DNA of 64,000 nt from JAPLJC01 sp052326585 (GTDB taxonomy: Bacteria > Desulfobacterota > Desulfobaccia > Desulfobaccales > 0-14-0-80-60-11). The notes below the pieces were generated by a model that saw nothing but the letters and a program-made list of their open reading frames with translations, did no database searches and was not told the origin of the DNA. Below, piece by piece: positions 8,426-17,232 of the stretch. Position numbers and translations under genes: made by a program. Each line of letters starts with the position of its first letter. Position 1 is the first letter of the stretch. Where the stretch lies: positions 1-64,000 of the forward strand of contig JBKQLU010000013.1 of NCBI GenBank assembly GCA_052326585.1, written 5' to 3'.

Positions 8426-9850
8426 TTAATAAGCCTGACTATCTCTCAGGCTCCGGAAGATGGTACGCCAGATGATCCTTAAGTCGAACCACAGGGACCA
8501 GCGGCGGAGATAATCGAGATCGTATTCCACCCGCTTTTCCATCTTGTCCAGGGTTTCGGTCTCCCCCCGCCAGCCGTTGACCTGGGCCCAGCCGGTGAGG
8601 CCCGGACGAACCTTATGGCGCAGCATGTAGCCGGGGATAAGGTGCCGATAATATTCGTTGTGGGCCACCGCGTGAGGCCGGGGCCCCACGATGGACATGC
8701 TCCCCTGGAGCACATTGATGAACTGGGGCAGTTCATCCAGGCTGGTGCGCCGGAGAAAGCGGCCAAACCCGGTCACCCGGGAGTCGGCGCAGGTGGCCTG
8801 CCGGATCTCCCCTTCATCCTCACAAACCTTCATGGTCCGGAATTTATATATGACGATTTCATGGCCATCCAGGCCGTAGCGCCGTTGCTTAAAGATTACC
8901 GGTCCCGGCGAAGACAACTTCACTCCCAGGGCAATTAACAGCATCAGGGGGGCGAGCGGCAGCAGGAGCAGACTGGCCAGACACAGGTCCTCCAGCCGTT
9001 TTACCCAGCCGTTGATCCCGAAAAACGGGGTTTCCCACAGGGAGATGAGGGGTATACCCCTGAGATCGGTGAATCCGGCCGACAACAGGGAGAAAGTGAA
9101 GACATCCGGTACGAAATAGACTGAGGCGGTGGTATCCTGCAGGGCCTCCACCACCTGCCGCAGGCGGTCTTCCGCCCTGAGCGGCAGGGCCAGATAGACC
9201 ATGTGCACTTGCTTGGCCTGGACATAGGCGATCATCTGGTCCAGGCTGCCCAGGACAGGGTAGTGTTCCTGAGCTTTGCCCCCCGGGAGTTGCACCTCCC
9301 CCGCCAGGGAATCGTCGAAGAAGCCGAAGAGGCGCATCCCCAGCCAGGGGGTATCCACGATATTCCGGGCCAGGCGCTGGCCCAGGTCCCCGGCCCCGGC
9401 AATGACCACGCTGCGAGTGTTGCGGCCTTGCTGCCGCAGCCAGCGCAAACCCAGGTAGACTTCCAGGCGCAAGGCCACCAGGGCCATCGGCGTCAGTGCC
9501 ATCCAGATCAGGACCACCCTCCGGGAAAAGAAGACCGAAGTCTTGGTCACAAAACCCAGCACCGACAAGATGGCGATCACCAGTATCCAGTTGAGAATGA
9601 CCCGGCGCACCAGGCGCATCAGGTCGGCGCCCCGCCAGGGCTGGTAGAGCAGGGCGGCCTGGAAAACCACGACGGTCAACAGGAAGGTGGCGAGACCCAG
9701 CAGTTGGTAACGGATGCGGAAAGGCTCGCCGCAGAGGCGGCACACGAGAAAGAGCAGCAGCGCCACCACCGCCCCGTCCAAGATCCATTGGACGCGGGAG
9801 ATGAGCCAGCGGTTCTGATCAAAGATGCCCTTTTGCCGGTTAATGAACAC
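8426..9850 (-). CDS. Undecaprenyl-phosphate sugar phosphotransferase (WcaJ-like)
   Basis: This 474-residue polyisoprenyl-phosphate hexose-1-phosphate transferase starts polysaccharide repeat synthesis by placing the first sugar phosphate on undecaprenyl phosphate. Four N-terminal membrane helices are followed by a nucleotide-binding-like domain (VVIAGAGDLGQRLARNI), a re-entrant hydrophobic segment and the catalytic bacterial sugar transferase domain with KQRRYGLDG, YKFRTMK, TSLDELPQ and SIVGPRPHAV. The GTG at 9850 has GGAGAG six bases upstream and is my preferred start; another GTG at 9868 is in frame but has no ribosome site. The specific sugar (glucose or galactose type) cannot be settled from sequence. 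Confidence 0.9.
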   Translation of the reverse strand: MFINRQKGIFDQNRWLISRVQWILDGAVVALLLFLVCRLCGEPFRIRYQLLGLATFLLTVVVFQAALLYQPWRGADLMRLVRRVILNWILVIAILSVLGFVTKTSVFFSRRVVLIWMALTPMALVALRLEVYLGLRWLRQQGRNTRSVVIAGAGDLGQRLARNIVDTPWLGMRLFGFFDDSLAGEVQLPGGKAQEHYPVLGSLDQMIAYVQAKQVHMVYLALPLRAEDRLRQVVEALQDTTASVYFVPDVFTFSLLSAGFTDLRGIPLISLWETPFFGINGWVKRLEDLCLASLLLLPLAPLMLLIALGVKLSSPGPVIFKQRRYGLDGHEIVIYKFRTMKVCEDEGEIRQATCADSRVTGFGRFLRRTSLDELPQFINVLQGSMSIVGPRPHAVAHNEYYRHLIPGYMLRHKVRPGLTGWAQVNGWRGETETLDKMEKRVEYDLDYLRRWSLWFDLRIIWRTIFRSLRDSQAY

Positions 9851-9928
9851 GGGTTTCTCTCCGGCCACTCAGGCTGGCCGCTGCCTGTCCTTTTACCATC
9901 GGCTTAGAGACCCTGCCTGGAGCCATGG

Positions 9929-11158
9929 TTAATCGAGGCCCCTGAGCAACTCTTCCCACTGCCGCAAGATGCGTTCCCGGTCCCAAAAGGCCTCGGCGTA
10001 GCGGCGGGCCCGGACGCCCATCTCCTCCCTGGCGCCGGGGTCCGCGGCCAATCCCAGGACCGCCTGGGCCAGGGCCCAGCCGTCTTCCGGCGGCACCACC
10101 AGCCCCGCCCGGGACTGGGTGGTGACCCGGGCAAGTTCCGTGGCCTCGCCGGCGGTGGCGATAAAAGGCCGGCCGGCCGCCATAATATTGGCCAATTTGG
10201 ACGGCATCACCAAGTCCGCGGCCTGACGCCGCTGCACCACCAGGTGCAAGTCAGCCGCCGCCAGCAGTATCGGCAAACGATTGTTTGATTGTAACGGCAA
10301 AAAGGTCAAATTATCAAGCCCCAGGTCTTGGGCCCGCAGCTTTATGCGCTCCCGGGCGGCGCCCGCCCCGGCGATAAGATAGCGAAGCGACGGCTGTCCC
10401 CGGGTAAGAGCCGCGGCCTCCAGGATCACTTCCAGGCCCTGCTTCTCCCCCAGATTGCCGGCATAGAGCACCACGGTCTCCGAGGTCAAACCCAGCTCCC
10501 GGCGCAGGGCGTTGCGCCGCGGGCCGGGCTGGACTTTATCCAGGTCCGCCCAGTTGGGCAGCACCCGAAGCCGGGCCGGCGGCACCCCTTTGGCCGCCAG
10601 GCGGGCCGCCATGGACCGAGAAATGGTGGTCACCACCCGGGCCTGACCGAAGAGGCGGAGTTCCAGCCGGGTCAACCCGGCCAGCAGCAGTGGTTGGCGC
10701 AAGATGCCCAGCTCCCGGGCGGCGTCCAACTGCAGGTCCTGGACGTGAATCACCAGCGGCACGCCCAGACGCCGGGCCAGCAGCCCCGGGACCAGCCCGG
10801 AGGTCATGGGCGGGGAGACCGCCACTAAGGCGTCCCAGGGGCGCCGCCACAGGCAGGTTGACCACCAGTAGAGACAACTGCCGGCGAAGGAAGACTCCTG
10901 GAGCAGCCGGCCCAATCCGCTGACCCGGGCCGGCACGTACTGGGGGGCCCGCAGCACCTCGACCCCATCCCGCCATTCCCGCCGCCAGCGCTGGGGCCGG
11001 TAATCCTCCTGCACCCGCCACTGGGGATAGTAAGGCGCCGCGGCGAGCACCGTCACCTGATGCCCCCGCGCGGCCAGATACGCCCCCAACTCCCCGGTAT
11101 AGCGGCCGATGCCCAGCAATTCCGGGGCATAGTTCATGCCATGAATCAGTAGCCGCAC
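9929..11158 (-). CDS. Glycosyltransferase family 4, WcaI-like
   Basis: This is a 409-residue GT-B glycosyltransferase. The N-terminus LLIHGMNYAPELLGIGRYTG and the segment AAPYYPQW are characteristic of the WcaI branch, named for the colanic acid enzyme. The C-terminal nucleotide-sugar domain has LYAGNLGEKQGLEVILEAA, GAGAARERIK and PSKLANIMAAGRPFIAT. It begins with GTG three bases after the methyltransferase gene, so the two are co-transcribed. It likely adds an early sugar to the lipid-linked intermediate. Donor and acceptor are not known. Confidence 0.88.
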   Translation of the reverse strand: MRLLIHGMNYAPELLGIGRYTGELGAYLAARGHQVTVLAAAPYYPQWRVQEDYRPQRWRREWRDGVEVLRAPQYVPARVSGLGRLLQESSFAGSCLYWWSTCLWRRPWDALVAVSPPMTSGLVPGLLARRLGVPLVIHVQDLQLDAARELGILRQPLLLAGLTRLELRLFGQARVVTTISRSMAARLAAKGVPPARLRVLPNWADLDKVQPGPRRNALRRELGLTSETVVLYAGNLGEKQGLEVILEAAALTRGQPSLRYLIAGAGAARERIKLRAQDLGLDNLTFLPLQSNNRLPILLAAADLHLVVQRRQAADLVMPSKLANIMAAGRPFIATAGEATELARVTTQSRAGLVVPPEDGWALAQAVLGLAADPGAREEMGVRARRYAEAFWDRERILRQWEELLRGLD

Positions 11159-11161
11159 GGC

Positions 11162-12109
11162 CTAATGCTCCACTCGGGCGTCGGCCACCAGGCAATCACC
11201 CCGGAGTCGCCGCTCGGCCCGGAAAAATAGAGGCAGCAGCAGCCGGGCCACCAGCATCATTGCCGCCAGCAGCGGGGCCGAACGCAGGGCCCGATTGCGG
11301 CCGCCGCGCCTTTCGCCCAGGCGCAGACAGAAAGACTGGGCCAGCCAGAGGGCCGGCGTGAAACTCTTGACCTCGGCCAGCCGCAGGCCGGCCCGAGCCA
11401 GAACCTCCGCCAGGGTCTGGGGGGAGAAGTGCCAGAGGTGATAGGGCACGTGCCAGTTGATCCAGGCCCGGCCGAAGACCCGGCGCCAGAGGCTCCAGGC
11501 GTTGGGGCAGGAAATCCAGACCTCGCCCCCGGGACCCAAAAGGCGGCGCACCTGGTCCAACATGGCTACCGGGTCCGGGGCGTGCTCCAGGACGTTGGCC
11601 AGCACCACCACCGCGTACGGCGCCGCGGGCCTGAACTCCTCCAGAGTCCCGGTATATACCGGGAAGCCCCGCCGCCGGGCCAGGGCCGCGGCCTTCTCGT
11701 TGATCTCCAGCCCCTCCGCCACAAAACCGTTGGCGGCGTAAAGGCTCAGGCTCCGGCCTTCGTTGCAGCCCAGATCCAGCAGGCGGCCGGCGCCCCGGCG
11801 CTGGTGAAAGGCAGGGTCGCCATCCCATCTCAGCCAGAGGCGGTACCAGCCCGAGGCCAGGAACCGCTCCCGCAGCGACTGATAAGCGCTCCCGGGTTCC
11901 GCCCCGGCATTATAAAAGCGCTCGTACAAGTCCTTCAGTTCCGGCCCGCTGGGCCGGGGTTGGGTCTGCTCCAAGCCGCAACTGGGGCAAGCCAGGATCT
12001 CATAAACCCCGGGCGCGCCGAAGCGCTGGTCCCGCAGGCCTTCTTCCAGGACCTGACAAACCTGCCCGCAGAGCCAACATTTCCGGGGATCGGCCAAGGC
12101 GGTTCCCAT
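11162..12109 (-). CDS. Class I SAM-dependent methyltransferase with N-terminal zinc-knuckle
   Basis: This is a 315-residue protein. An N-terminal Cys module (CWLCGQVC, then ACPSCGLEQTQPRP) is likely to bind zinc. The Rossmann methyltransferase core follows: LLDLGCNEGRSLSLYAANG (motif I), GLEINEKAAALA, then VVLANVLEHAPDP. This architecture is common in sugar- and lipid-modifying methyltransferases of polysaccharide loci. Start ATG 12109 overlaps the stop of the GT2 gene as TGATG, indicating coupling; TTG 12112 is the alternative. A hydrophobic tail near residues 265-305 suggests membrane association. It probably methylates a sugar of the repeat unit. Confidence 0.82.
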   Translation of the reverse strand: MGTALADPRKCWLCGQVCQVLEEGLRDQRFGAPGVYEILACPSCGLEQTQPRPSGPELKDLYERFYNAGAEPGSAYQSLRERFLASGWYRLWLRWDGDPAFHQRRGAGRLLDLGCNEGRSLSLYAANGFVAEGLEINEKAAALARRRGFPVYTGTLEEFRPAAPYAVVVLANVLEHAPDPVAMLDQVRRLLGPGGEVWISCPNAWSLWRRVFGRAWINWHVPYHLWHFSPQTLAEVLARAGLRLAEVKSFTPALWLAQSFCLRLGERRGGRNRALRSAPLLAAMMLVARLLLPLFFRAERRLRGDCLVADARVEH

Positions 12110-12987
12110 CAAAGCAGGTCCCGGTATTTCTCGGAGATGGGGGAGTTGAGGTCCCGGAGCTCCTCCAACTTGAGGCTCACCTGATACTCGTAGAAGGCAT
12201 GGAGCAGGCAGTAACGAAAACCGAGGCGCCCATCCAGGAATCCCAGCCTGAGGAGGTACATCCAGAGAAATTTGATCAGGGCCCGGGCCGGCAGATAACG
12301 ATAAGCCAGGTTTTTCAGAAAGCGGCGGCGCTCCGGCCCCCGGGTCCGAAGCGCGGCCGGCAGACTCCGGGCCGGTTGGCCAGCCGCCCGGATGATGCGA
12401 GCCGCCTCCACCGCCTCCAGGCTGGAATAGAGGTTGTGGCGGTCAAAATAGCGCTCCAGGCCCTTATAATCGTCATGGGCCAGGGGGTTCTCCAGATAGC
12501 CCGCCGGTCCGTCCAGCAGCACGTGCTCATGGACCAGGCGGGACTCATAACGGCCCCGGCCCAGCTTGAGCAGGCGCAAGTTGTAATCGGGAAACCAGCC
12601 GCCGTGGCGGATCCATTTACCGCAAAAGAAGTTTTGCCGGGCCAGGTAATAACCGCAGACCTCTCCGGGCCGGGCCACTGCCGCGGCGATCTCCCGCGCC
12701 AGGGCCGGGCTGACCCTCTCATCCGCATCGAGGATCAGGACCCAGTCGTGGGCGAAATCGAGGTTATCCAGGGCCCAATTCTTATGGGCCGAAAAATTAT
12801 CAAACGGCCGCTGCACCACCCGGGCTCCCAACCGCCGGGCGATATTTACCGTGTCGTCGTCGCTGCCGGAATCGAGGACCACCAGGTCCCCGGCCCAGGC
12901 GACGCTCTCCAGGCAGGCCTTGAGGTTGCGCGCCTCGTTTTTGGTACAGACCAGCACTGACACCGGCGGTTTATTTAAATCCGGCAT
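12109..12987 (-). CDS. Glycosyltransferase family 2 (WaaE/KdtX-like)
   Basis: This is a 292-residue GT-A fold enzyme. It opens with VSVLVCTKNEARNLKACLES, carries the nucleotide-binding segment VVLDSGSDDDTV and the metal-binding DAD in WVLILDADERV, then HGGWFPDYNLRLLKLGRGRY and VHEHV. This pattern is typical of the WaaE/KdtX-like subgroup that often adds glucose to LPS core or heptose acceptors. ATG 12987 follows GGGGAATCC. The C-terminal portion has hydrophobic stretches consistent with membrane attachment. Acceptor unknown; membership in the polysaccharide operon is clear from the overlap with its neighbour. Confidence 0.88.
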   Translation of the reverse strand: MPDLNKPPVSVLVCTKNEARNLKACLESVAWAGDLVVLDSGSDDDTVNIARRLGARVVQRPFDNFSAHKNWALDNLDFAHDWVLILDADERVSPALAREIAAAVARPGEVCGYYLARQNFFCGKWIRHGGWFPDYNLRLLKLGRGRYESRLVHEHVLLDGPAGYLENPLAHDDYKGLERYFDRHNLYSSLEAVEAARIIRAAGQPARSLPAALRTRGPERRRFLKNLAYRYLPARALIKFLWMYLLRLGFLDGRLGFRYCLLHAFYEYQVSLKLEELRDLNSPISEKYRDLL

Positions 12988-13059
12988 GAGGATTCCCCTG
13001 CCGGTCGCCCAAGGTTGGGGCTCAGTCTTGTCCCTGGCAAAAACTGCATAACCCTGATT

Positions 13060-14241
13060 TTACCTGTTTTTCGGGTAGTTGGCAATGATCCCGGAGTAGA
13101 CCTCCTCGAGGGCCAGGGCGATGCTATCCCATTGAAATCGCCGGGCCACCAGCTCCTTGCCGCGTCTGCCCATGTCCGCGGCGGTGTCCGCCTCGGCCAC
13201 CAGACGCTCCAGGGCGGCGGCCAAAGGCTCCGCGGCGCACGGCGTTACCAGGCCGGCGCCGGCCGCCTCCACTTCCCGCCAGATGTTTACCTGGTCCGAA
13301 ATGACCACCGGCAGGCCGCAGGCCATGGCCTCGATAACCGCCATGCCAAAATTCTCGGAGTAGGAGGGCAGCACGAAGACCCGGGCGTCCCGCAAGACCG
13401 CCAGCTTTTCCTCCCCCAACAGCATGCCGGTGAAGGTGGCGCAGTCGGCGATGCCTTCCTGCCGGAGCCAACCCTTGACCCGGATGGACCAGCCGTCATC
13501 ATCGGGACCGGCCACCACCAGGTGCAGGTCCCGCCGCTTCCGGACCAGCCGGGCCAGGGCCTGAACCAGCAAATCGAGACCTTTCTTAAAATTTATCCGG
13601 CCCAGGAAGAGTATGATCTCCTTGGAGCCGATTTCCGGAAACCGTTCCCGGAACCGTCCCGGGGCGGGCAGCTCCTGAAATTCCGAGAGGTCCAGCCCCA
13701 GGGGCACCACCACCCCCGGGACGCCGCCGACGTGCGGGCGGGCCAGCCGCTCCTCTTCGCGGGTGGTGAAATGGAGGGCCGCGGCCCGCCGGATATTGCG
13801 GTTCTCGAAGGCGGCCTCCATGAGGCACTTGCGCCAGCGATGGCGCTGATAAAGGTAAGGGTCCAGGGTGCCATGCGGCCGCACCAGGTAAGGGACACGG
13901 TAGCTGCGGCAGTAATGCCCGGCTACAAGGTCGTGAAACAGGTAAAGGGAATGGATATGGACCAGATCGGCTTCCCGAACGCCCCCTGCCAGGGCCCGGG
14001 CCAGAGGCCAGGAGGTCCCCCAAAAACGGGGCCGCTGAATGGGATAATAGCGAATTTCCACCCCATCCCGGATGAGCGGCCGGCCCAGCGGCACCGGCAA
14101 CTCCCCGGGACCATCCTGGTTGGTGGTGTAAATCTTCACCTCATGCCCCAGGCGGGCCACGGCCCGGGCCATTTCTACACAGGCCTTGGCCGGGCCCCCG
14201 TAGCGCGGCGCCAGGTTGGCGATGACATGGAGGATTCTCAT
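13060..14241 (-). CDS. Glycosyltransferase family 4
   Basis: This is a 393-residue GT-B glycosyltransferase. The N-terminus MRILHVIANLAPRYGGPAKA and the C-terminal donor domain (ILFLGRINFKKGLDLLVQAL, VVAGPDDDGW, YSENFGMAVIEAMACGLPVV) are classic group 1, with the E-x7-E motif inside FGMAVIEAM. The ATG at 14241 begins the conserved MRILHV segment and leaves 22 bases to the acyltransferase gene; a TTG at 14274 would add eleven atypical residues. The two Asp plus Gly stretch GPDDDGW is often seen in mannosyl- and galactosyltransferases of O-antigen loci, but specificity is not assignable. Confidence 0.9.
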   Translation of the reverse strand: MRILHVIANLAPRYGGPAKACVEMARAVARLGHEVKIYTTNQDGPGELPVPLGRPLIRDGVEIRYYPIQRPRFWGTSWPLARALAGGVREADLVHIHSLYLFHDLVAGHYCRSYRVPYLVRPHGTLDPYLYQRHRWRKCLMEAAFENRNIRRAAALHFTTREEERLARPHVGGVPGVVVPLGLDLSEFQELPAPGRFRERFPEIGSKEIILFLGRINFKKGLDLLVQALARLVRKRRDLHLVVAGPDDDGWSIRVKGWLRQEGIADCATFTGMLLGEEKLAVLRDARVFVLPSYSENFGMAVIEAMACGLPVVISDQVNIWREVEAAGAGLVTPCAAEPLAAALERLVAEADTAADMGRRGKELVARRFQWDSIALALEEVYSGIIANYPKNR

Positions 14242-14263
14242 GCGCCCCCCGGGTCCCGCTGCC

Positions 14264-14779
14264 TCACTTCTCAAGCGGCTTCTCCACCTGGCGCCAACGG
14301 ATGAAGCGCGCCGGGACCCCTCCCACTATGGCATAGGCCGGCACGTCTTTGGTGACCACAGCCCCGTAGGCCACCACGGCGCCCTGCCCCACCGTGACCC
14401 CTTTCAGAATGGAGGCCTTGGAAGCGATCCAGACCCCATCCCGGACTATTATCGGCGCATAGCGGGCCGGCATAGCCGGATCATCCGGGTCATGATCCGC
14501 CCCGTAAAAGGAGACATCGTGCCCCAGCCAAACCCGATTGCCGATGGTTAATCTATCTTTCACAATGAACCGGACTCCCCAGGGAATCTCGCAGTCGTCC
14601 CCGATGGTAATGACCCCGTAACAATTACCGTCCAGTTTTACCCCGCGCCAGAGCCGGGTATTCCTGCCGATACTGGCTTTAAGCAGCCAGCGCATCAAGG
14701 CGCAACGCAGGCCATTGCCCGGGAGCCGCGTCAGCCATTCATTCCATAAATATTGGCGGACCTGCACGAATTTTCTCAT
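14264..14779 (-). CDS. Left-handed beta-helix acyltransferase (WcaF/NodL-like)
   Basis: This is a 171-residue member of the hexapeptide-repeat acyltransferase family, which acetylates sugars from acetyl-CoA as a trimer. Repeats of the [LIV]-G-x4 type run from about residue 40 to 155 (ITIGDDCEI, LTIGNRVWLG, VWIASKASILKGVTVGQGA), and the putative catalytic His lies in YGADHDPDD. It ends in AIVGGVPARFI, the usual coenzyme A loop. ATG 14779 is chosen because GGAGG sits nine bases upstream. Its place between flippase and glycosyltransferase suggests O-acetylation of the repeat unit. Confidence 0.87.
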   Translation of the reverse strand: MRKFVQVRQYLWNEWLTRLPGNGLRCALMRWLLKASIGRNTRLWRGVKLDGNCYGVITIGDDCEIPWGVRFIVKDRLTIGNRVWLGHDVSFYGADHDPDDPAMPARYAPIIVRDGVWIASKASILKGVTVGQGAVVAYGAVVTKDVPAYAIVGGVPARFIRWRQVEKPLEK

Positions 14780-14786
14780 GTCGCCG

Positions 14787-16226
14787 TCACCTCCAAAGGG
14801 CAAATCCGGGGCGGCGCAGGCACTGCCACCCCCAGATCACCAGGATCGCCATTACCAGCGGCGCGCTCCGGGGCAGGGTCAAGAAGACTATCAGGCTGAG
14901 GATAAGCGGCGCGATCTCCTTGATGAAAAACCACCCTGAAAACCGCGGCTGATACCGGTTCAGCAGGTAGGGCACGAACCAACAGGGCAGGAGCAGGTCT
15001 CCAATGATCATCCCCAGGATCACGCCGGGCAGCCCTAGATGCCGGCCTCCCAGGTAGGCCAGGCCGAGGTTCAGAGCCGAAGAAACCAAGAGCATCTTCG
15101 CCAGGGTCCGGTGCCGGTTGGTGGCCATCAGGGGATGGCAGCAGGTGAACCAGACCAGGTATTCTCCCATGTAAATCAGGAAGAGGTCCATGACCCGTTG
15201 CTGGTACGCTACGGTTTTCCTCAACCAGACATGATAGATGTTCTCTCCCCAGAAATGAAAGATCGCCATGAAGATGACCGCGGCGATCAGGGTGGCGCGA
15301 AAGATGGCCCGGAATAACAGAAAGAATTTTTCCTCGTCGAGCTGGGCGTCCAGGCGGGTCAGCTCCGGCCAGGCTGCGTGGGAGGGCAGCTCAAAGAAGG
15401 ACCGGATCAAGTTGACGATGGTGCGCATGGTGGAAAAGACCACCACCTGCACCGGGCCCAGGAGCATGCCCACCACCAGGACGGTTCCCTGGATGGAGAA
15501 GGCCTGGGACATCTGGATGCCGAAAAAATCGAGGCTGGGCCTGACGAAGGACAGGCCGAGGGAGAGGTCGGCCTCCCCCAGGGAAAACAATCGGAATTGG
15601 GGGAAACGCCGGTTCAGGTCCCACCCGGCCACCAGGGCCACCCCCAGGTAGGGCAGCAGTTGCAGGCAGGCGATGGCTACCAGCCCCCCGTGCAGCCAGA
15701 GACCCAGGGCCACCAGGATAAGGGCCAGCAACTGCATGATGTTGGTGAGCATCACCCCCCGGGGCAGCAACCCCACTGCACGGTAAACTCCCAACAGGAT
15801 ACCCTGGGGCAGCGAGAAGACGAATTGGAAGGCCAGGACGGCCAGCACCAGAAAAACCACCTGCCGGCTGGTAATGGTGATCTGCAGCAGCGAGCCGGGG
15901 GGGAAAACCTGCATCAACCCCAGAAACCCCAGAAAGACCGCCAGGGGGAGGATCAGAAACAGGGCGAGGCCGGTATGCAAGATCTTGCGGAACTGCGGCA
16001 AGTCCCCCAAGGCATAGGCCTGGGTCAGGCGATTGATGATGTAAAGCTGGCCCCCCAGGTCGGTCAGGGAGAGATAGGCCACCACCGAGGTAAGGAGGAG
16101 CCATTCCCCATAAACCTTGACCCCCCAGACGGTTAAAAAGAGGGGCACCAGCAAGACCCGGGTGGCCAGGGTGATGGTTTGGGCCAGGAAGTTGGCGCCT
16201 ATCCCCTGAATCAAGCGCTTGCGCAT
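14787..16226 (-). CDS. Oligosaccharide flippase, Wzx/MATE-like
   Basis: This is a 479-residue integral membrane protein with about twelve to fourteen hydrophobic helices spread over its whole length. The beginning (IQGIGANFLAQTITLATRVLL) and the pattern VWGVKVYGEWLLLTSVVAYL are typical of polysaccharide flippases (RfbX/MurJ superfamily). It should move undecaprenyl-linked repeat units to the periplasmic face. ATG 16226 lies five bases after the previous stop; a TTG at 16235 would overlap it. It implies a Wzx/Wzy-dependent pathway, yet no Wzy-like polymerase is recognisable in this window. Confidence 0.85.
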   Translation of the reverse strand: MRKRLIQGIGANFLAQTITLATRVLLVPLFLTVWGVKVYGEWLLLTSVVAYLSLTDLGGQLYIINRLTQAYALGDLPQFRKILHTGLALFLILPLAVFLGFLGLMQVFPPGSLLQITITSRQVVFLVLAVLAFQFVFSLPQGILLGVYRAVGLLPRGVMLTNIMQLLALILVALGLWLHGGLVAIACLQLLPYLGVALVAGWDLNRRFPQFRLFSLGEADLSLGLSFVRPSLDFFGIQMSQAFSIQGTVLVVGMLLGPVQVVVFSTMRTIVNLIRSFFELPSHAAWPELTRLDAQLDEEKFFLLFRAIFRATLIAAVIFMAIFHFWGENIYHVWLRKTVAYQQRVMDLFLIYMGEYLVWFTCCHPLMATNRHRTLAKMLLVSSALNLGLAYLGGRHLGLPGVILGMIIGDLLLPCWFVPYLLNRYQPRFSGWFFIKEIAPLILSLIVFLTLPRSAPLVMAILVIWGWQCLRRPGFALWR

Positions 16227-16231
16227 GGTTC

Positions 16232-17194
16232 TCAATCTTCTGCCAGTTTCTGGAGGATCAGCAGGTGGGCCTTGATCAACAAATCATCCGGGGCGCAGCG
16301 TCCCGCCTGGGCTGCCCAGATTTCCCGGAATTCACCGGGAAACCGCTTCTTGAAGGCCAGGGCCTGGCGGCTGAGTTCCAGGATCAGATCCTGGACCACG
16401 AAACCGGCCTCCCGGTAGCAGGCCAGATATTCCCTGGTGGTCAGCCGGGAGAAGAGATCCAGATCCAGGTAGCGCACCCCATCCTGAAAATCCTCCACCA
16501 CCCCCCGGCGCGCCTCCAGATAGGCCTGGTAGGCGGCCGGATCCAGCCGCAGGTGGTTGTAAGAGTGCTCCAGGCCTCCCCGGCCGGAGAAATGGTCCCC
16601 CCCGGCGCAAAAATAGAGGGGGCCGTAAGAGGCGTAGAGAAAGCCACCGGGCCGCAGCAGGCGATGCGACTCCCGCATCACCCGGGGAAGGTCCCGGCAG
16701 TGCTCATAAACCGCGTCCGAGGCGATGAAGTCAATGCTGCCGGAGTCCAGAAAGTCGTGGTCCTCCAGGGGAGCGGCGCGAAACTCCACCGGCACCCGGT
16801 ACCGCCGCCAACAGTGTGCGGCGATCTGCCGCCAGGATTCTTCAAAGGGGAAGAGATCGGTGGCAATGATGCGGCGGGGCGTAAGCCGCGCCCAACTGAG
16901 GACGTCCCAGCCGGTGCCGGTGCCCTGCACCAGCAGCGTGGCCTGCCGGAGGTCACGGAGATGCCTGGCCCCCCAACGACGCCGGGTCTCCAGGGGCATG
17001 CCCCGGGAGCCCAGCACCCACCTGGGCCGGTATGCCTCGAGGGTCTCCGGGGCCAGGAAACCGGAATAGCGCCAGGAATAAAGGGGGCGCAAAAAGAAGT
17101 AAGCAGCCCTCTTCAAACTCCCTTTACTCTGGCGCCGGTGCTGCGCCTGCCAGTCCTGCCGGGCAAATTCCATCAGCCTCTCGCGTTTCCCCAT
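16232..17194 (-). CDS. SAM-dependent methyltransferase
   Basis: This is a 320-residue class I methyltransferase. The core is seen in ATLLVQGTGTGWDVLSWARL (an unusual glycine loop), IIATDLFPFEESW, DSGSIDFIASDAVYEHCRDL and ESHRLLRPGGFLYASYGPLY, which correspond to motifs I to IV of the fold. The N-terminal 75 residues are basic and unlike common families. It ends six bases before the flippase start, so both are in one transcript. The likely substrate is a sugar or the growing glycan, by context only. Confidence 0.8.
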   Translation of the reverse strand: MGKRERLMEFARQDWQAQHRRQSKGSLKRAAYFFLRPLYSWRYSGFLAPETLEAYRPRWVLGSRGMPLETRRRWGARHLRDLRQATLLVQGTGTGWDVLSWARLTPRRIIATDLFPFEESWRQIAAHCWRRYRVPVEFRAAPLEDHDFLDSGSIDFIASDAVYEHCRDLPRVMRESHRLLRPGGFLYASYGPLYFCAGGDHFSGRGGLEHSYNHLRLDPAAYQAYLEARRGVVEDFQDGVRYLDLDLFSRLTTREYLACYREAGFVVQDLILELSRQALAFKKRFPGEFREIWAAQAGRCAPDDLLIKAHLLILQKLAED

Positions 17195-17232
17195 TTACCG
17201 GATGATTGCGGCGGAGCCAAGCCAGGCTGGCC

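Noticed and set aside
13015..14304. Long open frame on the plus strand opposite the GT4 gene (also opposite gmd, the S9 peptidase and TamB)
   Set aside because: These are shadows of GC-rich codon use; they show no domain, signal or ribosome site, while the opposite frames are clear protein families.
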